Virus record (IMG/VR): IMGVR_UViG_3300027848_000021
Coordinates: 1-61,997 of that record
DNA: 61,997 nucleotides
DNA from: a virus
Strand: one strand, 5' to 3'
Shown in pieces: positions 41,001-49,563 of the stretch. Numbering within the stretch: the stretch's first letter is position 1; the number at the start of each line of letters is the position of its first letter. The position numbers and the translations under genes were made by a program. The notes under the pieces were generated by a model. It was not told where the DNA came from, searched no databases, and saw only the letters and a program-made list of their open reading frames with translations.

Positions 41001-43005
41001 CCACATCGACGCACTCTCTGACGCGCGAGCCGCACTGGGAAGTGGTTCCTACGGCATGTTGAAGGCCAGGCTGAAGGAGTACGAGAGTTCGGCTGAGCAC
41101 ATCAAGGCGCAAGACGCTGCTGACGGCAGACTGCTACGCCTGGAACAGAATGCTAAGGCAATCCGAGAACGCTTAACGGCCATAGACAGAGCCAAAACGC
41201 TTTCAGCCCAACGCGACGACGACGCGATGAACAGCGCCGACATCGGTCAGCTCGTACTTGGCAAAGAAGAAAACGCCCTATGGGACGCACGAAATGATTT
41301 GGCTAATAAATACAACGTCGATAAACCAGAGAAACTCTCGTCAGGGAAAGCCGACAAGGTTGCTGACACTCTTGAGAACCACGGCGATTGGGAAAAAACC
41401 GATGACGGGATAGAGATATACCCACAGGGCAAAGATGTCGCTTACCAAATAGGCAATGTGGGCAAGGGCAAATGGGCCGTTACGAGGCATTGGGATTTTG
41501 AGAGAAACGCTGGGCAGGACGCAAAGGAATACGAACACGACAAAATATTCGCAAGCGTTTCTGCTGCGAAAAAATGGGCTGATGCAGACTTCAGAAGAGG
41601 CGAGAATAGCGAAAAACCTTTGCCGGCCGCTAAACGGAAGAAAACAAGCAAGTCATCTTCCGGTAAGAAGAACTCCAAAATGATTAACGGAGTCAAGATT
41701 GATGTTTCGCCGGGGGCAGAGTTAGATGGCGCGGATTTAGATGGGGCAAACTTAAAGGGCGCGAACTTAAAGGGTGCGTACTTGCGCCGCACAGACATGG
41801 GCGGCGCAGACCTATCGGGTGCAAACTTGGTTGGCGCAGATATGACTGAGGCGAAGCTAGTTAATGCGAATTTGAGTGATGCAGACCTAAGCGATGCCGA
41901 CCTGGGCGGCGCGGACTTATATTTTGCAAACTTAGAGGGAGCAAACTTAAACGGCGCGAACCTGATAGGCGCAAAATTTACTCGTGCGAAATTAATTAAC
42001 GCCAATCTGACGGATACGCAAATGAATGGCGCTGACCTAGTTGATGCGGATTTGACCGGTGCGGACTTAGAGGGCGCAAACTTACGCAAAGCGAAACTGG
42101 GTGGTACGAACCTAACTGGCGCAAACTTAATTGGCGCAACAATGCCCGATAATACAAAGTGGACGCCAGACACCGACATGACAAAGTGGACGAAACCGGA
42201 CAGATTCTCTTCTGGCGGGACAAATATCAAGATGATTAACGGAGTTGAAGTCGATATTTCGCCGGGCGCGAACCTGGAGGCCGCGGACCTGACTGACGCG
42301 GACCTGACTGACGTGAACTTGGCTGACGCGAACTTGCGTTTTGCAAAACTGAATGGTGCAAAACTGAATGGGGCGAAATTGAATGATGCAGACTTGAGAC
42401 GCGCGAAATTGACTAAAGCGGACCTGACTAAAGCGGACCTGACTAAAGCGACCTTGGAAAACGCGAACTTGACTAGTGCGAACCTGACTAACGCGAACCT
42501 GACTGGCGCGACCTTGGAAAACGCGAACTTGGCTCGCGCGAACCTACGTAACGCGAACCTGACCGAAGCGTACCTGCCTAACGCGAACTTGGCTCGCGCG
42601 AACCTGACTGGTGCGAACTTAAGTGACGCGATTATGTATGACACGGACCTGAGGAGCGCGAACTTGACTGGCGCGGACTTAACTAACGCGAACTTGACTG
42701 GCGCGAACTTGGAAAACGCGGACTTGTCTAAGGCGGACTTGACTGGCGCGGACCTGTTTCGCACGAACCTTACTAAAGCGAACCTGACTGACGCGAACTT
42801 GGCTGGGGCGAACTTGGCTAAAGCGGACTTACAGGACGCGACTATGCCCGATGGGACAACATGGACGCCAGACACCGATTTAACACAGTGGACGGGAGCA
42901 AAAAAACTCTCGTCAGGGAAAACCCCAAAATTCAAAGACGACCCACTATCCCCATTCAAAGATTTACCCGAAGATTCAATAGTCACGCTTGAAGGCGACA
43001 AATAA
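38053..43005 (+). CDS. prohead protease fused to a modular polyprotein with pentapeptide repeats
   Basis: 1650 residues from an ATG with GAGGAG four bases upstream (an ATG at 38035 is also open). Residues 1-190 are an HK97-type prohead protease (S78/U35): G-H-V-W-N-E-P (His64), E-W-S-I-G-Y (Ser128), S-P-V-L-H-G-A-N. Next comes a Pro/Val-rich linker and several low-complexity, Arg/Lys/Asp-rich segments. The C-terminal third has two pentapeptide-repeat blocks, each beginning N-G-V-x-x-D-x-S-P-G-A and ending W-T-P-D-T-D. The motif [K/R]-[L/F]-S-S-G recurs at borders: 40030, 40711, 41335, 42205 and 42907, with an S-S-S-G at 41653. This suggests a protease that releases cargo parts. It ends in TAA, in frame with the next gene. 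Confidence 0.75.
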   Translation: MPATDFPDIHYKSNSGPINFDTAKGIVECFVAGIGNKDSVGDVCVSGAFTKSLQRRKPRVVWGHVWNEPIGKVLEIYEVPANDARLPAKMRVAGVGGLYAKVQFNLGSERGREAFANVAFFGEEQEWSIGYKTLRSQQDPVLQANMLYEVELYEVSPVLHGANQMTATISVKDDQTAIEIGHADCPDGACDLAKDESSAPVEEKHIPVQDNTFDAVAIKIGNELSARSGSIINVISLEKAAVVFTRMAANGDVVTYRCGYHFDGLTFMFARPERTTPGINVPAVTPVIPSVSPQLPPVPVRPQMPLAPVVAPVVVVAPVQVNRVALSVPTVVKPGPMGMETVVLPQIRYENTPKPIDIAAAIERVRKRNGYKSLFDFGEVTETDFLDSVVTGNNPTSIPYIIPVAIKDAYAVKSLVDPILDYYRIEARVEPEGIVLSSGVTKDFADAVSLATKGLGRTIGRALSAVRPNIGAGRVGSPNLRGERKRGRGFNFGMPEGDTNPMTREDGNRDGTVFDGIPGWEQPDPTPGGAGSIDNREASAAQEAIAATSGKPDSGAIKKDEKKKPKLSSTTDPERKPRGNNLSREFGDMTEEEHSLYGRYDEGGRERRDAATGRTARDDNAADKKRGQRDSAARSARLRQAEAAGDRGDRDDDEASRIKLSSGKTDRRHADRSAEMERTFPNSEENKKRLAHDATADTWRKDGFGWTEIPRYSGDKNRSPDYLRGREIGFNQGRLMWDGTGGHRTRPEKFNEKQKSSIQYADWYENLLNSVSRFVDAHKGGDDVDEWNGVEAGFKEVVITNAPDTSTWPSDRVKRLGDLMDRYDPSLRGKNPKSTGKLSSAHNAAGFNAGMEFIARIGAGREFNRENKKKKKNTARRANYPSTQPRLSSGAGKEIDAPEEEADRPPSGNIGSDYRRFDLETTDGGPNLLDGMHDEISRSPKLRSKIMGEIASMLGAAGLTEKNGYDTSRAFDVLTGSEKDFEDHIDALSDARAALGSGSYGMLKARLKEYESSAEHIKAQDAADGRLLRLEQNAKAIRERLTAIDRAKTLSAQRDDDAMNSADIGQLVLGKEENALWDARNDLANKYNVDKPEKLSSGKADKVADTLENHGDWEKTDDGIEIYPQGKDVAYQIGNVGKGKWAVTRHWDFERNAGQDAKEYEHDKIFASVSAAKKWADADFRRGENSEKPLPAAKRKKTSKSSSGKKNSKMINGVKIDVSPGAELDGADLDGANLKGANLKGAYLRRTDMGGADLSGANLVGADMTEAKLVNANLSDADLSDADLGGADLYFANLEGANLNGANLIGAKFTRAKLINANLTDTQMNGADLVDADLTGADLEGANLRKAKLGGTNLTGANLIGATMPDNTKWTPDTDMTKWTKPDRFSSGGTNIKMINGVEVDISPGANLEAADLTDADLTDVNLADANLRFAKLNGAKLNGAKLNDADLRRAKLTKADLTKADLTKATLENANLTSANLTNANLTGATLENANLARANLRNANLTEAYLPNANLARANLTGANLSDAIMYDTDLRSANLTGADLTNANLTGANLENADLSKADLTGADLFRTNLTKANLTDANLAGANLAKADLQDATMPDGTTWTPDTDLTQWTGAKKLSSGKTPKFKDDPLSPFKDLPEDSIVTLEGDK
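41695..42900 (+). repeat. two pentapeptide-repeat blocks (A-[D/N]-L-x-x)
   Basis: Tandem 15-base units encode A-[D/N]-L-x-x repeats. Block 1 covers about 41725-42145 and block 2 about 42274-42845, roughly 28 and 38 units. Each is flanked by the same start (N-G-V-[K/E]-x-D) and end (W-T-P-D-T-D) segments. The two blocks use clearly different codons, so they were expanded separately rather than copied recently. Pentapeptide repeat proteins form right-handed beta-helices that can mimic DNA. Confidence 0.85.
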
Positions 43006-43026
43006 AGAATCTACCCTGGTGACCGT

Positions 43027-46000
43027 TTGTCGTCAGGGTTCACGTACGGTGCTGAAACTGGCATCAAAACCAAAGACGAAATGTTTGAGTTCCTGAATGC
43101 GCAACTGATTGATGCCATCGAGAAGGCTGACCCAACATCATGGAAGATGCCATGGCGCGTTACCTCGATGCCCAACAACCCAACCACGAAAAAAACATAC
43201 ACCGGCACCAACTACATGGCGCTATCCATCATTGGGTCGGAGCGCGGTTACGCAAGTACACAGTGGGCTGGCTATGGACAATGGGAAAAAGTGGGCGGCC
43301 AGGTTCGCAAGGGCGCTAAGGGCGTACCAATTTTGGTACCGATTATGTTTAAGCCAAAGGATAAGGATGGTGCTGCCGACCCTGCATTGGGCGACAAAGT
43401 AAAGCGCGGCGGAATGGCGTGGAAGGTAATTCGGGTTTTCAACCGCGACGAGGTTGATGGTTTGCCTGATGACTATGGGGTGGTTGTAAAACTCGACGAA
43501 GGAACACGGGTCGAGAACCTAGAAAAGACACTCTCGGAAATAGCGCCAACGATTAATCACGGCGGCGCGAGGGCGTTCTATCGACCAAGCGACGACGCCA
43601 TAACTGTTCCCGCGTTTGCCGATTTCAAAACCGCCAGAGGGTACTACGGCACGGTTGCGCATGAATTGATGCACTGGACGGGTGGAGAAAAAAGATTAAA
43701 GCGCGCAAACATGAACCAATTCGGCAGTCCTGAGTACGCGTATGAGGAATTGATTGCGGAAATAGCGTCGTCAATGTTCCTTGCGGCACATGGGGTTGAA
43801 CCGGACATCCAGGATAACCACGCTCCATATTTGGCGAGTTGGCTGAAGGCGCTACGCAGTGACCCAACCGCGCTGCGACGCGCTATGAAGCAAGCTCAGG
43901 ACGCATTCAATTACGCAATGGGCTTGTCTCCGAGCATGACAAGGTTGTTTAAGTCAGAAGATGAGGGCGGATTAGAAGCAGATACCCCGGATGTTGCGGA
44001 AATAGTAACACCTGATTTGGGGTCCGGGGACAAACTTTCTTCAGGCGGCCGCCCGCGTAGAAGAATCGTCAGCCTAGAAGACCTGCCCGAATACAAATTT
44101 CCAACCGATAAATATGAAGCGAGTCCTCAACAGAAAACAATATCGAATGCTGTAGCGACTGGTGCGGACGTAGTTGTTAGGGCCCTGGCCGGAACGGGCA
44201 AGACTAGCACTCTCGGCGACATCGCGCGTCGCTTTCTGGGAGAAGAGCCTTCAACGAAGACAAACGACCCACCAACGAAAACGGGTGACCTGCCAGTAAA
44301 AATGGGCGCGACTGGCATGTTGACGCAGAAGCAGAAATATACGATAAAACCGGGCAGAATCGAAATCGAAAACGGCTTCCTTGTTAAGGACCGCATAAAA
44401 GAGGCCGGCGGGAAATGGGATGGCGCAAATAAGAAATGGTTCGTGCCGCTAAGTGATGATAGCGACGAACGGGAAGTCTTAAAGAAATTACAAAATCTGA
44501 CCAATCGTTTGGCGACGGGCGGACCATCCGCGGAAACGCGAATCATTTATCTTGCGTTCAATAAATCCGCAGAATTAAGCGCCAAGGGCGCTATGCCGAG
44601 CAATACCGAGGTTCGCACCGGCGACGCACTCGCTTGGGCGTTTGTAAGAAATGTAAACGAGAAGTTATTAGCGAAAAAAGAGAAGGGGATGAGAAACCTG
44701 AAGGGTATAGCGGGATACCTCGGCGTTAAGGGCATATTGATTGAAAGAAAAGGCGGCGGCGAGAAGAAAGAACTAACCCAAGAGGATATCGTGAGGGCGC
44801 TCAGTCACGCCGTCAAGCATTATTCCATCAGCGAGGACGATGAAATTTCGGCAAAGCATTTCGCCCCAATCCAACGGAAGGCATCAGGCAAGGTCGACGG
44901 CGTAAACTGGGATGAGTTTGAACTTCCTGAGGTGTTAGTCAAATTTGCCCAAAAGTACTGGAATGATTTGAATGACCCTGACGGAAAGATATATGCGGAC
45001 TTCACCCATTGGACGAAGATGTGGGCGCTTTCGCGGCCGGATTTCTCGGAAGAAATTCCGAACTCAAAAAATGGATTCGGTAGCGGCGTCGATATTGTAT
45101 TTTTCGATGAGGCCCAAGACATAAACCCCGTTATGGCCAGGGTCATACGCGAGCAGACAATTCAAAAAGTCTACGTTGGAGACTCGAATCAGGCCATCTA
45201 CGGGTTCCGAGGCGCAACCGATACGTTGTCGGAGGTGAAGGCAACCTACGATTTGCCACTTACGGAATCGTGGCGATTCAATCAGGCGATTGCTGATTTT
45301 GCTAATAAGTTTCTCGTAATTGCCAACGAAACGGAATTACGTGTTATTGGCAGAGGGAAGGGGGGCAAGATTGTTTATGATATGCAAGACGCCGACGTAA
45401 TTGAAGTCCGCACTAGGGGTGGAGCGCTTGATGCTATTCGGTCGGAATTGGCAAAAGGTCGCACGGTAGGCGTTTCTAAGAATTTCAAAACAAAACTCAC
45501 TACGTTTATCCTGCACGCCGAACACCTCGTACTGAAGAGGAGTGGCAAGCCAGAAAAGCAAAGCGACGACCTAGTCGGGTACGAGTCGTGGAAAGAGGTC
45601 TTGGATGCGGTCGAAAAGGGGGATGAGCCACAACTGGCAACGCTGGTAGCGATAGTGCTGGAACAGGGCGAGGGCGTAGATGGTATCAATAAACTAAAAG
45701 ACCTCCTCGGTAGAGTCAGGGAAATAGGGAGTGCCGGCCCTAGTGACGACCCGATAGACGTAGAAATCACTACGGCCCATACGTCGAAAGGCGGGGAGTG
45801 GCCCAAGGTCAAAATATGGAAAGATTTCTGGGGTCCGCGAAAAAATAAAGTGACCGGCGCAATAACCATGCCAACGCAAGAGGAATACCGCATTGCGTAT
45901 GTTGCGTTAACTCGACCCACATCAGAATTGGACCCTGGCAGTTTGAAGTGGATTCTAGAATACGTCCCAGATGGAGATGACAGGCTCTCATCGGGCAGGC

Positions 46001-47820
46001 GTGCCGCGCGGCGTGCTGGAGCAGCGGATAAATTATCTTCCGGCAAGAAGAAAAAACCTTCCGCGAACGCACGACGCCGCCCAGCATCGGCGGAAGAGCG
46101 TCAGTTGTTCGCTGATGGCCGTCGCAATCGGGCGCAAACAATTCAGGGGAAAAAGAAGCCAGGACCGTCTACTGATGAATTTACCGACGGTGATACATTC
46201 TCATCAGGTCGGGCCGCTCGTCTGAATAGACGCCTTAGTAGTGGTGGGTTTAATTCGACCGAGAATGATACCGCGCCAGCCCAGAGGCCATGGTTTATCC
46301 CCGAGGGCCTAACGGGGGACTCCATCGGGAGTATCGGGAAAAGCGACATTAATCCCGACAGGCAAACGGACTTCATCGGAAAACTCTCTGACAACGACGG
46401 GTACGACGGCAACGCTGATACGCCATGGTATCTGGATGCAAAAAAGTTTAGAGACCTGCTCAGAGACAGCACCGTAGACGGGGATGGCAAGCGCATCCCG
46501 GGCGAGCCGTGGAGCGACGCGAAGGTCATGGAGCTTTTGAATATTAGCGAGAAAAATGTAAGGCGTCTCAGCGAGCCCGGCGTAGGCATTAAGTCCAGCA
46601 TGGTCGAACACGTAATGGAAACAGTTGGGGACAAAAACTTACATGGTTACGAAATGCAGGAAAGACTTGAGGCCACGTGGGGTTTTAATGCGTACCCGTA
46701 TTGGTACGATATCGACGATGAGGCACTCAGCAAAAAGGAATACGACAGATTGGTAGACCGCAACAGGCGGGGGGAGGTGCGGACCGGTAGTGGCTATAAG
46801 CCTGGTGATTTAGAGGCGCCCGTCGCACTACCTGACAGGGCCGAGCGACCAACGCCCAAAGTGGTAACTGCCGAAGCGGCAATAACTTCAAAAAAACTGC
46901 CAATGGAAAGGCTCTACGAATTCTTGGAGCTCTCGCCCGATGACACGATGGAAGAAAAAGAAAAAAAGACCGGATTACGCAAAGCCGACATTAACAACTA
47001 CGTAAAGAACGGTCTTAACCCCGCGGTCCTCCGAGGCCTCATTGCCAGGGGCACTATCCCGAATGCCCAAACCCTTTTTGGTGAGGTCGGCAAAACATTC
47101 GACATGCAAGCGCCCCAGCCCTATCTGTTCCTTCGGATTGAGGATTTCCTCAGGGAAAAGGGGCACAAAGTCGCCGGTACTCCTAATCTTGACTTTATCG
47201 TAGGCGAAAAGAACATAGCTGCACTCATCAAAAAACTGAGAGCAAAGCCAGACCCACTCGCGGTTGATGCCCGCACTAAGCATTACTCCCCCGATGAGCT
47301 AGGCGCAGTCGTAGGCAGGATTAATGAAAAGTTTGCAACAGACTACGTCCCTGACGAAATATTCCCCCGTGATGAAAACGGCATACCCAAGAAGCTAAGC
47401 AGCGGCAGGGCGTCGACGAGCGGCTCCCGTAGGGTGTTCGGTTCTTCGTCCCGCGGAAACAGACTTGGCTCTGGCGCCACCGTGGAGGCTAGGAATCTTA
47501 CCGGCGCCCGCGGGTTCGAGCTGAACAGGCGTATCAATGCAATTGATGACAGAATCAAGAAAGCCGGCCTCAGTAGGGGCCTGGCTACACAGGCTAGAGC
47601 GCGAGCCGCTAAACAGAATAAGCTTGCGTCCGGGGCAAAGCCGGCAACGAATATAACCCCAAAAATGCAGAATGAACTAATCTCTTGGGCAAAGAACGGT
47701 GGTAAGTGGAGCAATTTCGCTAAAACGATGCTGGCCGCCTTCGAGGAAAACGGCAAACTGTCGCCCGGCCAGTGGACACGCTTAATGCAAATCCACGATT
47801 CCACTGTTAAGCGTCGCTAG
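43027..47820 (+). CDS. ArdC-type/metallopeptidase/UvrD-like helicase polyvalent protein
   Basis: 1597 residues. The TTG at 43027 has no visible Shine-Dalgarno and is in frame with the previous gene. Residues 1-160 resemble the ArdC N-terminal ssDNA-binding domain; V-A-H-E-L-M-H-W (His212, Glu213, His216) is a zincin active site. After L-S-S-G at 44035 comes an SF1 helicase: Walker A G-T-G-K-T-S (about 389-394), F-F-D-E-A-Q-D (about 692), Y-V-G-D-S-N-Q-A-I-Y-G-F-R-G, H-T-S-K-G and V-A-L-T-R. An insertion near residue 460 (E-A-G-G-K-W-D) resembles DUF5710. Further L-S-S-G or F-S-S-G motifs are at 45985, 46033, 46198, 46234 and 47395. Functions fit anti-restriction and DNA processing. Confidence 0.75.
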   Translation: MSSGFTYGAETGIKTKDEMFEFLNAQLIDAIEKADPTSWKMPWRVTSMPNNPTTKKTYTGTNYMALSIIGSERGYASTQWAGYGQWEKVGGQVRKGAKGVPILVPIMFKPKDKDGAADPALGDKVKRGGMAWKVIRVFNRDEVDGLPDDYGVVVKLDEGTRVENLEKTLSEIAPTINHGGARAFYRPSDDAITVPAFADFKTARGYYGTVAHELMHWTGGEKRLKRANMNQFGSPEYAYEELIAEIASSMFLAAHGVEPDIQDNHAPYLASWLKALRSDPTALRRAMKQAQDAFNYAMGLSPSMTRLFKSEDEGGLEADTPDVAEIVTPDLGSGDKLSSGGRPRRRIVSLEDLPEYKFPTDKYEASPQQKTISNAVATGADVVVRALAGTGKTSTLGDIARRFLGEEPSTKTNDPPTKTGDLPVKMGATGMLTQKQKYTIKPGRIEIENGFLVKDRIKEAGGKWDGANKKWFVPLSDDSDEREVLKKLQNLTNRLATGGPSAETRIIYLAFNKSAELSAKGAMPSNTEVRTGDALAWAFVRNVNEKLLAKKEKGMRNLKGIAGYLGVKGILIERKGGGEKKELTQEDIVRALSHAVKHYSISEDDEISAKHFAPIQRKASGKVDGVNWDEFELPEVLVKFAQKYWNDLNDPDGKIYADFTHWTKMWALSRPDFSEEIPNSKNGFGSGVDIVFFDEAQDINPVMARVIREQTIQKVYVGDSNQAIYGFRGATDTLSEVKATYDLPLTESWRFNQAIADFANKFLVIANETELRVIGRGKGGKIVYDMQDADVIEVRTRGGALDAIRSELAKGRTVGVSKNFKTKLTTFILHAEHLVLKRSGKPEKQSDDLVGYESWKEVLDAVEKGDEPQLATLVAIVLEQGEGVDGINKLKDLLGRVREIGSAGPSDDPIDVEITTAHTSKGGEWPKVKIWKDFWGPRKNKVTGAITMPTQEEYRIAYVALTRPTSELDPGSLKWILEYVPDGDDRLSSGRRAARRAGAADKLSSGKKKKPSANARRRPASAEERQLFADGRRNRAQTIQGKKKPGPSTDEFTDGDTFSSGRAARLNRRLSSGGFNSTENDTAPAQRPWFIPEGLTGDSIGSIGKSDINPDRQTDFIGKLSDNDGYDGNADTPWYLDAKKFRDLLRDSTVDGDGKRIPGEPWSDAKVMELLNISEKNVRRLSEPGVGIKSSMVEHVMETVGDKNLHGYEMQERLEATWGFNAYPYWYDIDDEALSKKEYDRLVDRNRRGEVRTGSGYKPGDLEAPVALPDRAERPTPKVVTAEAAITSKKLPMERLYEFLELSPDDTMEEKEKKTGLRKADINNYVKNGLNPAVLRGLIARGTIPNAQTLFGEVGKTFDMQAPQPYLFLRIEDFLREKGHKVAGTPNLDFIVGEKNIAALIKKLRAKPDPLAVDARTKHYSPDELGAVVGRINEKFATDYVPDEIFPRDENGIPKKLSSGRASTSGSRRVFGSSSRGNRLGSGATVEARNLTGARGFELNRRINAIDDRIKKAGLSRGLATQARARAAKQNKLASGAKPATNITPKMQNELISWAKNGGKWSNFAKTMLAAFEENGKLSPGQWTRLMQIHDSTVKRR

Positions 47821-47842
47821 AAGAATTCAAGGATTGAACACC

Positions 47843-47971
47843 ATGGGCAAAACTGATACTTCTTACGATAACTGTGTAGTAGGTTATACTTTAGGAAACA
47901 AGGTTTACGGTAATAGCGCTGGCTCTGGCGGCCAGTGTGTCAATTGTCTTTTAAGGAGCTCGGTCTTATGA
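47843..47971 (+). CDS. 42-residue cysteine-containing protein
   Basis: A short frame starts at ATG 47843, with AAGGA about nine bases upstream, and ends in a TGA that overlaps the next ATG (ATGA at 47968-47971). The product has N-C-V-V-G and Q-C-V-N-C near the end, Gly/Ser-rich between. The overlap suggests translational coupling. Unknown role. Confidence 0.5.
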   Translation: MGKTDTSYDNCVVGYTLGNKVYGNSAGSGGQCVNCLLRSSVL

Positions 47972-49542
47972 AGTTTGACGATAAAAGCATGGTCGGTATT
48001 GGTGCGGATGGCAACGTCATAACATGCGCTAAATTACTGAGTCCTGCCGACTGCGGCTTCGTCAATGGTGCTGCCGTTTGTGGAAAATGCGGCGCAGCGC
48101 CGGTACGTGTCAAAATAGCCCCAATGGAGAGCACCGAGGAAGACGATATGAAAGATAAAGCATACGAAACAGGGCACACAGAAACACCAGTTCCAGCAGC
48201 CAAAAAGAAACTCAAGCCACGAGAGCTTGTCATCCCCGATGCAGCGGAGCCAGAGGGCGAAGTATTAGACGAGGACATCGACGGCTCGGAAGAAGAATTG
48301 GACGAAGAGGGTAATCCTATTCTCAAAAAGACCGACGAAGAGGAATTGGACGAAGAGGGCAATCCCGTCGTCAAGGAAGCGGAAGAGGAATTGGACGAAG
48401 AGGGCAATCCCGTCGCCAAGGACGAGGAACTAGACATCGACGATGACGATGACGATGACGACGACGATGAGGAGGAGCTGGCCGAAAAGGGCTCAAACTG
48501 GAGAATCCCGCCAAAGAAGTCGTCTAAGAAAAAGAAAATTGCCGTAGATGAATACGGCGACCCAGTTGGGGAAGACATCGATGATGATGTCGAAGAGAAG
48601 TCCGATGAATCAGGCATGGACGTTTTCCGTCAACTCCGACTGGAATCATTAGGTCTGTCAAGTGACGAATTTGGTTCAGACGGTTTTATATGCGCCATTG
48701 AGCGCAAGTCACTTCTCGGTGGGGCGTCGGTTTGTGACGACTGCCCTGGTGGGTGCATGGCCGAAAAAGGAATGCCCAGCCTGCTCCATGTCGAGGGCCT
48801 GGCTGAGGATATGTTCGGTGGCACCGTTCTTGACTCCGGTTATTCCGCAGACGCCGACATGTTCGTGGTTGACGTACAAGTCAAAGACGGCAAGGCTGTC
48901 GAGATTTTCGTTGACGGTACATCCGGCGAAGTTATGGGTTGGCACAAGCTTGATAGCAATATCTTCGAGCAGAAATCCGCAATTGATGAGGTCCAGTTGA
49001 TTAGCTTCAATGAGGCCGCAGAAATCGCCGTCAAGTCAATTGATGGACATGTAGTTGCGGTCGAGCCAGACACGTTTGAGGGTCTCGATGCGTACGCGGT
49101 GGAAATCGATGCGTTTGACGGCAAGTCATACGACGTATTCGTTTCTCTCGACGGCGAAGTCCTCGGCTACGACAAGTACGAGCAAGATGAGGCCGAAGAG
49201 ATTGAAGCGGAAGCCGCAGAAATTGCTCTCAAGAGAGCTTTTAGTGATGAAATTCGCACCCAAATGGCGGCAGAGGGTTCCGCTATGGCGGATGGTTCAT
49301 TCCCAATTAAGTCACAAGAGGATTTGCGTAACGCGATTCAGTCTGTTAGTAGAGCGGAAGACAAGACCGCTGCCCGCAATCACATCATGAAGCGCGCAAC
49401 GGACCTCGATATGGTGAACCTAATTCCGGCTACATGGGTGGCTGGCGTGGAGGAGAAATCAGCACCAGACATCGATACTGATGGCGATTTCTTGAAACAA
49501 CTCGTTGAGTTCCAATTGCTAGAAATAGATAATAACTCGTAA
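47968..49542 (+). CDS. acidic protein with PepSY-like domains and a phage-typical C-terminus
   Basis: A 524-residue, very acidic protein. I chose the ATG at 47968 with AAGGAG nine bases upstream. The N-terminal part has C-A-K, D-C-G-F and C-G-K-C. Residues about 108-170 consist of E-E-L-D-E-E-G-N-P repeats and an Asp run. Two PepSY-like units follow, with D-G-T-S-G-E-V-M-G-W and S-L-D-G-E-V-L-G-Y. The end has F-P-I-K-S-Q-E-D-L-R-N-A-I and H-I-M-K-R-A, as in actinophage capsid-associated proteins (DUF6582-like). Possibly a scaffold, a cargo carrier or an inhibitor of the protease. Confidence 0.6.
   Translation: MKFDDKSMVGIGADGNVITCAKLLSPADCGFVNGAAVCGKCGAAPVRVKIAPMESTEEDDMKDKAYETGHTETPVPAAKKKLKPRELVIPDAAEPEGEVLDEDIDGSEEELDEEGNPILKKTDEEELDEEGNPVVKEAEEELDEEGNPVAKDEELDIDDDDDDDDDDEEELAEKGSNWRIPPKKSSKKKKIAVDEYGDPVGEDIDDDVEEKSDESGMDVFRQLRLESLGLSSDEFGSDGFICAIERKSLLGGASVCDDCPGGCMAEKGMPSLLHVEGLAEDMFGGTVLDSGYSADADMFVVDVQVKDGKAVEIFVDGTSGEVMGWHKLDSNIFEQKSAIDEVQLISFNEAAEIAVKSIDGHVVAVEPDTFEGLDAYAVEIDAFDGKSYDVFVSLDGEVLGYDKYEQDEAEEIEAEAAEIALKRAFSDEIRTQMAAEGSAMADGSFPIKSQEDLRNAIQSVSRAEDKTAARNHIMKRATDLDMVNLIPATWVAGVEEKSAPDIDTDGDFLKQLVEFQLLEIDNNS
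48291..48420 (+). repeat. acidic repeat (E-E-L-D-E-E-G-N-P)
   Basis: Three near-identical copies of an acidic unit (DNA GAATTGGACGAAGAGGG) lie 48 and 42 bases apart in frame, followed by a run of GAT/GAC Asp codons. Confidence 0.8.
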
Positions 49543-49563
49543 TCAACAGAAAGCGGAACCGCC

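Noticed and set aside
41442-43001. Long minus-strand open frame of about 519 codons
   Set aside because: It mirrors the pentapeptide repeats: regular codons leave the opposite strand open, and composition is repetitive Ser/Ala/Phe.
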